Source: Sphingobacteriales bacterium
GTDB lineage: Bacteria; Bacteroidota; Bacteroidia; Chitinophagales; Chitinophagaceae
Direction of reading: 5' to 3'
Length of the DNA stretch: 64,000 bases
NCBI GenBank assembly: GCA_004144175.1
Contig: SEFT01000008.1
Location: forward strand, 62,001 to 126,000
The position numbers and the translations under genes are program-made. Of this stretch, positions 61,101 to 64,000 are shown piece after piece; within the stretch, counting starts at the first letter, position 1; each line of letters begins with the position of its first letter. The notes beneath the pieces are model-generated. The model was not told where the DNA came from. It did not search any database and was given only the letters and a program-made list of their open reading frames with translations.

Positions 61101-61391
61101 AACTTCCCGCTGGGTATGAATACAATCGTTGATAACAGTAAGAAAGTGGCTATCGCTCCGAACCCAACTACAGGTAGCTCTTATATCGTGATCCGCAACT
61201 CTGAGAACACAACTGCTCAGGTTCAGGTTACCGATATCACTGGTAAAGTGGTTTATCGTACAGAAGCTAAAATAACTAACGCTGTAGATCGTATCGAAGT
61301 ACCTGCCGCTGTAATTTCAGTAAAAGGTATCTATCTGGTACACATCATCACAGGCAACCAAACATTTACTGAGAAACTGGTTTCTCACTAG
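58158..61391 (+). CDS. T9SS-exported M43 (pappalysin-like) metalloprotease with a split catalytic domain
   Basis: 1077 aa. A signal peptide (ILLLSAALSLGSAANAQ) and pro-like helix precede the M43 domain. Its zinc motif HEFGHYFNLDH is at residues 222-232, and its Met-turn MDY follows only at about residue 602, before CPKNFTKGQVARM. Between Cys275 and Cys589 sits an insert of about 310 residues with duplicated beta-rich units (IYPTTRGG and IYPSTIGD; LLYNWQVRY and FLYNWQVRW). After the protease come a PKD-like domain (about 665-775), a MAM/jelly-roll-like domain (about 785-970) and a T9SS type A sorting domain (PNPTTG, DITGKVVYR, KGIYLVHI, EKLVSH). The product should be secreted or surface-bound. 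An M43 gene without such an insert would be about 60 residues between the two motifs. Confidence 0.9.
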   Translation: MVKKAILLLSAALSLGSAANAQWCITDEMNREAKERHPEIEQFEKRLDQELLRMKLVQSKTTADDTVTLHIPVVVHVVHNYSASNYVEDNTIYQMIDQINVVYAGKNADLADVIPPFQKYIGNPKIVFHLATKDPLGRPSKGITHRFSYLTNGGDDQAKFDLWPPDYYLNIWVIDKIGRGLGGGGVVAAYAYQPASAAQNPYIDGIMTAAPFLLGSSKTIEHEFGHYFNLDHTWGGGNVATACGDDDVDDTPPTKGHFGPTANCDLPSVLYDTTCTNVSNTAAKVLLDNPNIQGSKVKVSNENNLNIDFVSRTGLTVDSLQIYPTTRGGIFDIELQKYNGSGFTVVTKVSNNSISPVGKPALSGTPVLNNETADSSASISFTNNRPIRIESVDIYPSTIGDSFKIILYNNADTMALYRGITTTNTGVQTVPVGFFVASGINQGAGRPASNYKLKVVQNPGLYTDNASTLAKADSAIVKPVIGSAIRLTKATDITNQRYNLLYNWQVRYRGVTAIDTAAQWVPLIDFVSGTDSGYRMVVTVNPGLKTDSVSIPLYTKNIPCVLTIKDDTTKSWYNFLYNWQVRWGYIKDCIDYPDTVNTQNIMDYANCPKNFTKGQVARMRAAAQSAVANRGNLLTNATHLFTGILDPATGKYGVKVDLAPVPDFSVEKASSTALSGSHYMCANEAEFSFRNRSWGDTITSVQFEFANGNPATATSTNAVVKTKITQPGWVNIKLTAVGNDRNAPGKSALIERTAVYAADPTNKINPIAGYFQEFSDESENNRWPIFNYYNNAFKWQVVNNTGYYDKSAIMYSAYDIRTGPSAITGAPSTYTPDQVQHTDEDDFFTPPFDLSGMTEGNCNLNYMYSGAYRSQDPNVMKDKLEIAFSTDCGTNWKVMTTRERDGIANKGSYPLYHLPSWMGDWALASINIPADARKEKVLFRFRYKPTGDPEYTYTSGGTSGGFTVQNYGVGNNFYIDRINISNFPLGMNTIVDNSKKVAIAPNPTTGSSYIVIRNSENTTAQVQVTDITGKVVYRTEAKITNAVDRIEVPAAVISVKGIYLVHIITGNQTFTEKLVSH

Positions 61392-61413
61392 TAGATAATT
61401 GTAAGTATAATGC

Positions 61414-61447
61414 AGATGCCCCGGATATATCCGGGGCATCTTTTTTT
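61414..61447 (+). terminator. Terminator of the M43 protease gene
   Basis: A 12 bp stem (AGATGCCCCGGA / TCCGGGGCATCT) with a short loop and eight T residues on the plus strand. Confidence 0.94.
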
Positions 61448-61533
61448 GTGCTTTTATTAGCGGTCATAAGCTGGCATTCTTATCTGTTTTCCGCAATAAA
61501 GCGTTTATATTTGTTGCAAAGCATCAGCTGTCT

Positions 61534-62220
61534 ATGAACGAAAAGATCGTCTCGATAACCAACGCAAACATCTACCAGGGCAAAAGCCTGATACTGAACA
61601 ATGTGAACTTTGAAGTAGGTAAAGGTGAATTTGTTTACATGATCGGTAAGACGGGTAGTGGTAAGTCTAGCTTGTTGAAGACATTGTACGGCGATCTGTA
61701 TCTGAAAGAAGGTGAGGGCCAGGTGGCGGGCTTCGATCTGAAAGGTCTCAAATGGCAGACGGTCCCTTTGCTCAGACGTAACTTGGGCATCGTATTTCAG
61801 GACTTCAGGCTGCTTACCGACAGAAATGTGCACGACAATCTGGAGTTCGTACTGAAGGCAACCGGCTGGAAGGATAAGAACCTGATGAAGGAAAAGATTG
61901 AGAATGTACTAAGCAAGGTTGGCTTGAAGAACAAAGGATTTAAAATGCCTTACGAGATGTCGGGTGGTGAGCAGCAGCGTGTCGATATTGCTCGTGCTTT
62001 GCTGAATAATCCTAAGCTGATATTGGCCGATGAGCCTACGGGTAACCTCGACCCGGATACTACCGACGAGATCATGCAGCTGCTTTTCGCGATCTGCCGC
62101 GACTATCAGACGGCCTTTATCATGGCTACACACGATTATAGCATTATCCAGAAGTACCCTGCCAGAGTAGTGAGGATAGAGCAAGGCTCAGTAAAAGAAA
62201 TATCGGTGGCTGGTATGTAA
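61534..62220 (+). CDS. ftsE: Cell division ATP-binding protein FtsE
   Basis: 228 aa ABC-type ATPase. Walker A is [13 protein letters not shown], the Q-loop region is [18 protein letters not shown], the signature is [15 protein letters not shown], Walker B is [13 protein letters not shown] and the H-loop is MATHDYS. The [16 protein letters not shown] stretch is characteristic of FtsE, and the length is right. FtsE with FtsX controls peptidoglycan hydrolases at the division site. ftsX is not next to it, so LolD/MacB-type ATPases remain a minor alternative. It converges on a glycosyltransferase gene, with 2 bp between stop codons. Confidence 0.85.
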   Translation: MNEKIVSITNANIYQGKSLILNNVNFEVGKGEFVYMIGKTGSGKSSLLKTLYGDLYLKEGEGQVAGFDLKGLKWQTVPLLRRNLGIVFQDFRLLTDRNVHDNLEFVLKATGWKDKNLMKEKIENVLSKVGLKNKGFKMPYEMSGGEQQRVDIARALLNNPKLILADEPTGNLDPDTTDEIMQLLFAICRDYQTAFIMATHDYSIIQKYPARVVRIEQGSVKEISVAGM

Positions 62221-62222
62221 TG

Positions 62223-62984
62223 CTACCGGCTGATGAGCTTTGATATGTGTTTTAGCAAGCTGAATACCCATAAAGCTGGTATTGCTATACTGAATAGGGG
62301 GTTGGTTTTCCAGATAGAGCTATAAGCAGTAAGTTCACCTTTACGCATCTTCCAGAGATTGCCTGATGCACCTCCTTTTGTAAGTTGCGGCCTGCCCAGG
62401 CGTGTAAGCGCTAGTGGCAGCATATAGCAGCCATATTTGTAAGCCATTCTTAGCGAGAACTCCTGGTCCTCACAATACCGCATTTCCGGATCAAAAAGCT
62501 CCTTAGCCTTTTTCCGCACCGAAATACAGGATGATTGAAAAGGGTTGCTCAGCAGGACGGATGTATAAGACTTCTTTTCTAGCAAAAGGTTGCCTGCCTC
62601 CATTTCAAATGAACCTAATGTATACGGATGCCCGAGAAACGCAATTTCTGGATTGCTACTGAATACCTCGCTAATGATCTTCAGCTTCTCACGGTGCCAG
62701 GTATCATCCGCATCGAGGAAAGAGATGATGTCTCCGCTAGCCATACCCCATCCCCCATTACGGGCAGCCGATGGCCCCTGGTTATGGCGAAATGATACAA
62801 GAGTTGTTGAAAGGTCAGGATGCGCTGAAAAATAGGCTTTGACAATCGCTGCTGTATCATCCGTACTACAGTCATCTACTACGATTATTTCATACGGTGC
62901 ATGGCTTTGTTGCAGGCATGAGTCCAGCGTTTGCCTGATGGTATGGGCAGCATTATAAGCCGGTATGACAACACTTATATTCAA
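62223..62984 (-). CDS. Glycosyltransferase family 2
   Basis: 253 aa. The GT-A fold begins with SVVIPAYNAAHTIRQTLDSCLQQSHAPYEIIVVDDCSTDD and continues with GPSAARNGGWGMASGDIISFLDADDTWH, giving the DxD sugar-nucleotide metal motif. CEDQEFSLRMAYKYG near residue 165 supplies the ED acceptor-side motif. A hydrophobic C-terminal segment (LFSIAIPALWVFSLLKHI) suggests membrane association. The sugar and acceptor are unknown. It lies 2 bp after the GT4-like gene on the same strand, so both probably belong to a surface polysaccharide or glycan cluster continuing to the right. Confidence 0.88.
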   Translation of the reverse strand: MNISVVIPAYNAAHTIRQTLDSCLQQSHAPYEIIVVDDCSTDDTAAIVKAYFSAHPDLSTTLVSFRHNQGPSAARNGGWGMASGDIISFLDADDTWHREKLKIISEVFSSNPEIAFLGHPYTLGSFEMEAGNLLLEKKSYTSVLLSNPFQSSCISVRKKAKELFDPEMRYCEDQEFSLRMAYKYGCYMLPLALTRLGRPQLTKGGASGNLWKMRKGELTAYSSIWKTNPLFSIAIPALWVFSLLKHISKLISR

Positions 62985-62986
62985 GG

Positions 62987-64000
62987 CTATCCCAGTAATT
63001 CTTTATAAACGGACAAAAGCGTTTTTTCTTCTTCCTGCCAGCAATACTTTTCTCTTGCCAGCAGGCAATTTTCGCGCATACGGCTATGGTAGGCTATATC
63101 TGTTATCATTTTGTTCAATGCAGCGCCAATATCTTCGGGGCTTGCAGGGTAGTCTATCAGGCAGGCCACTTCATATTCTTTGTTCACGTTCTGATACTCG
63201 GGGAAGTTCATGCATAGCTGTGGCACGCCATGGTGCATGTAGTCGAAAAAGCGGTTTGCCATCGACAGCACATTGCTCTTGCTGGCAGCATCAAACAGCG
63301 TGATGCCTATATAGGCAGTCTTCGTATAGTCTGCCAGCTTATCGGGCGGTACGTAGCCTTTGAAGTCTATCTTATGAGTAACATTATATTGCGCTGCCAG
63401 TTCTTTCGCCTGTTTGTAAAAGTTACCCTCGCCGCATATTACCAAAGGCATATCTACATACTGCATAGCAGGTATTAACTCTTCAAAGCAGCGCCCCTCA
63501 TTTACCCAGCCCTGGTACAGTATATAAGGCGCTGTGCTTTCCGGTTTACTAAATGGCTTTAGTACGGTGGCATTCCTTACTACTTTATAATTCACACCGT
63601 ACTTCTTCCTGAACTCGTCGGCATAACAAGGCCCGATGGTGTATCCTACCGGGAATTTCGGCACAGCGAACCGCTCTATCCAGCTCCACATCTTGTACAC
63701 CGGTGGTCGCGTCACAACTTCCTTCAATTCAGTAAAAAGCTCATGCGCATCATACACCCGTTTCGTCCCCTTTAGCGCCGATGCAAAATATACAGGCATG
63801 ATGGTATCCAGGTCTATCGCGCACATCACATCGTAGCCGCCAGATATAAGTTTGAAGAACAGCTTTCGCCAATAGTCGGCATATAGCAGCTTTCCTTGCT
63901 CGGCTATTATCGGTATGCGTATCTGTTTAAAAGAGCGTTCCGCCAGTGGTTTGCTCGTTTTTCGTTCAAATCCGATCAGCGTCACATCGTAACCCGCATT
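62987..64000 (-). CDS. Glycosyltransferase, GT4-like (5' end outside the window)
   Basis: At least 337 aa are visible; the frame stays open to the right edge, reading NAGYDVTLIGFERKTSK, which is typical of the interior of a GT-B N-domain, so the true start is beyond 64000. The GTG proposed by the ORF track (63985) is not needed. C-domain features are YILYQGWVNEGRCFEELIPAMQYV and LVICGEGNFYKQAKELAAQYNVTHKIDFKGYVPPDKLADY, then ANRFFDYMHHGVPQLCMNFPEY, where the family acidic residue (usually Glu) is less clear. Sugar and acceptor are unknown. It is coupled to the GT2 gene. Confidence 0.82.
   Translation of the reverse strand, partial: NAGYDVTLIGFERKTSKPLAERSFKQIRIPIIAEQGKLLYADYWRKLFFKLISGGYDVMCAIDLDTIMPVYFASALKGTKRVYDAHELFTELKEVVTRPPVYKMWSWIERFAVPKFPVGYTIGPCYADEFRKKYGVNYKVVRNATVLKPFSKPESTAPYILYQGWVNEGRCFEELIPAMQYVDMPLVICGEGNFYKQAKELAAQYNVTHKIDFKGYVPPDKLADYTKTAYIGITLFDAASKSNVLSMANRFFDYMHHGVPQLCMNFPEYQNVNKEYEVACLIDYPASPEDIGAALNKMITDIAYHSRMRENCLLAREKYCWQEEEKTLLSVYKELLG

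Noticed and set aside
1-64000. Prophage, insertion sequence or integrative element
   Set aside because: No transposase, integrase, phage structural gene or terminal inverted repeat was found, and gene content is uniformly chromosomal.

Overview
The window is chromosomal DNA of a member of the Bacteroidota, most likely close to Chitinophagaceae/Chitinophagales. The evidence is a secreted protease with a type IX secretion (T9SS) C-terminal sorting domain, BatD/BatE, a DUF5683 protein, a CcmD-family protein, dispersed metabolic operons, repeated TAnnTTTG promoter elements in place of E. coli-type boxes, and few Shine-Dalgarno sequences. I see no phage genes, insertion sequences, CRISPR arrays or rRNA. 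It reads as a gene-dense, mostly housekeeping region with several poorly described Bacteroidota-specific genes.

Layout. 0.1-6.9 kb: tRNA-Ser, tatD, a polysaccharide deacetylase, batE/batD, an SDR oxidoreductase, a Dph6-like ATP pyrophosphatase and a di-haem peroxidase. 7-12 kb: fumC, a polytopic glycosyltransferase-like protein, a MaoC hydratase and a PhaE-like protein. 12-18 kb: prmC, ribD, a DMT transporter, an IMPACT protein, queG, pcm and a DUF5683 protein. 18-20 kb: a beta-barrel protein and an ECF sigma / short anti-sigma-like / Spy-like operon. 20-24 kb: a DUF922 predicted protease, three small disordered-looking proteins around an AIM24-family gene, a thioesterase and a possible 23-codon small gene with its own terminator. 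24-31 kb: a frameshifted dienelactone hydrolase, a SET methyltransferase, a lipid kinase opposite an App1-type lipid phosphatase, a nucleoside deaminase, a desaturase and lpdA. 31-41 kb: an amino-acid permease, hypothetical proteins, lipB, a C-terminal processing protease and lepA. 41-51 kb: small envelope proteins, tandem lipoproteins, ispF, hutU, purC, leucine dehydrogenase, pdeM, tonB-exbD and trhO. 51-58 kb: pspC, aconitase, glutamate dehydrogenase, ccmDCB, tRNA-Gly and tRNA-Leu. 58-64 kb: a T9SS-exported M43 metalloprotease, ftsE and two glycosyltransferases, the last running off the right edge.

How the genes fit together. Central carbon and nitrogen metabolism is represented by fumC, aconitase, lpdA with lipB (lipoate supply), glutamate and leucine dehydrogenases and hutU. 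Lipid metabolism is represented by the desaturase, kinase/phosphatase pair, thioesterase, and MaoC with PhaE-like. The envelope is served by ccmBCD, TonB/ExbD, the processing protease, FtsE and glycosyltransferases. tRNA modification and translation are served by queG, trhO, prmC and lepA.

The points most worth a second look are: the M43 protease whose catalytic domain is split by an insert of about 310 residues; the dienelactone hydrolase whose catalytic histidine has moved to another frame; the disordered-protein cluster with a neighbouring Cys/His small ORF; the PhaE-like protein without PhaC; and six convergent gene pairs whose stop codons overlap or lie within 3 bp with no terminator between them.
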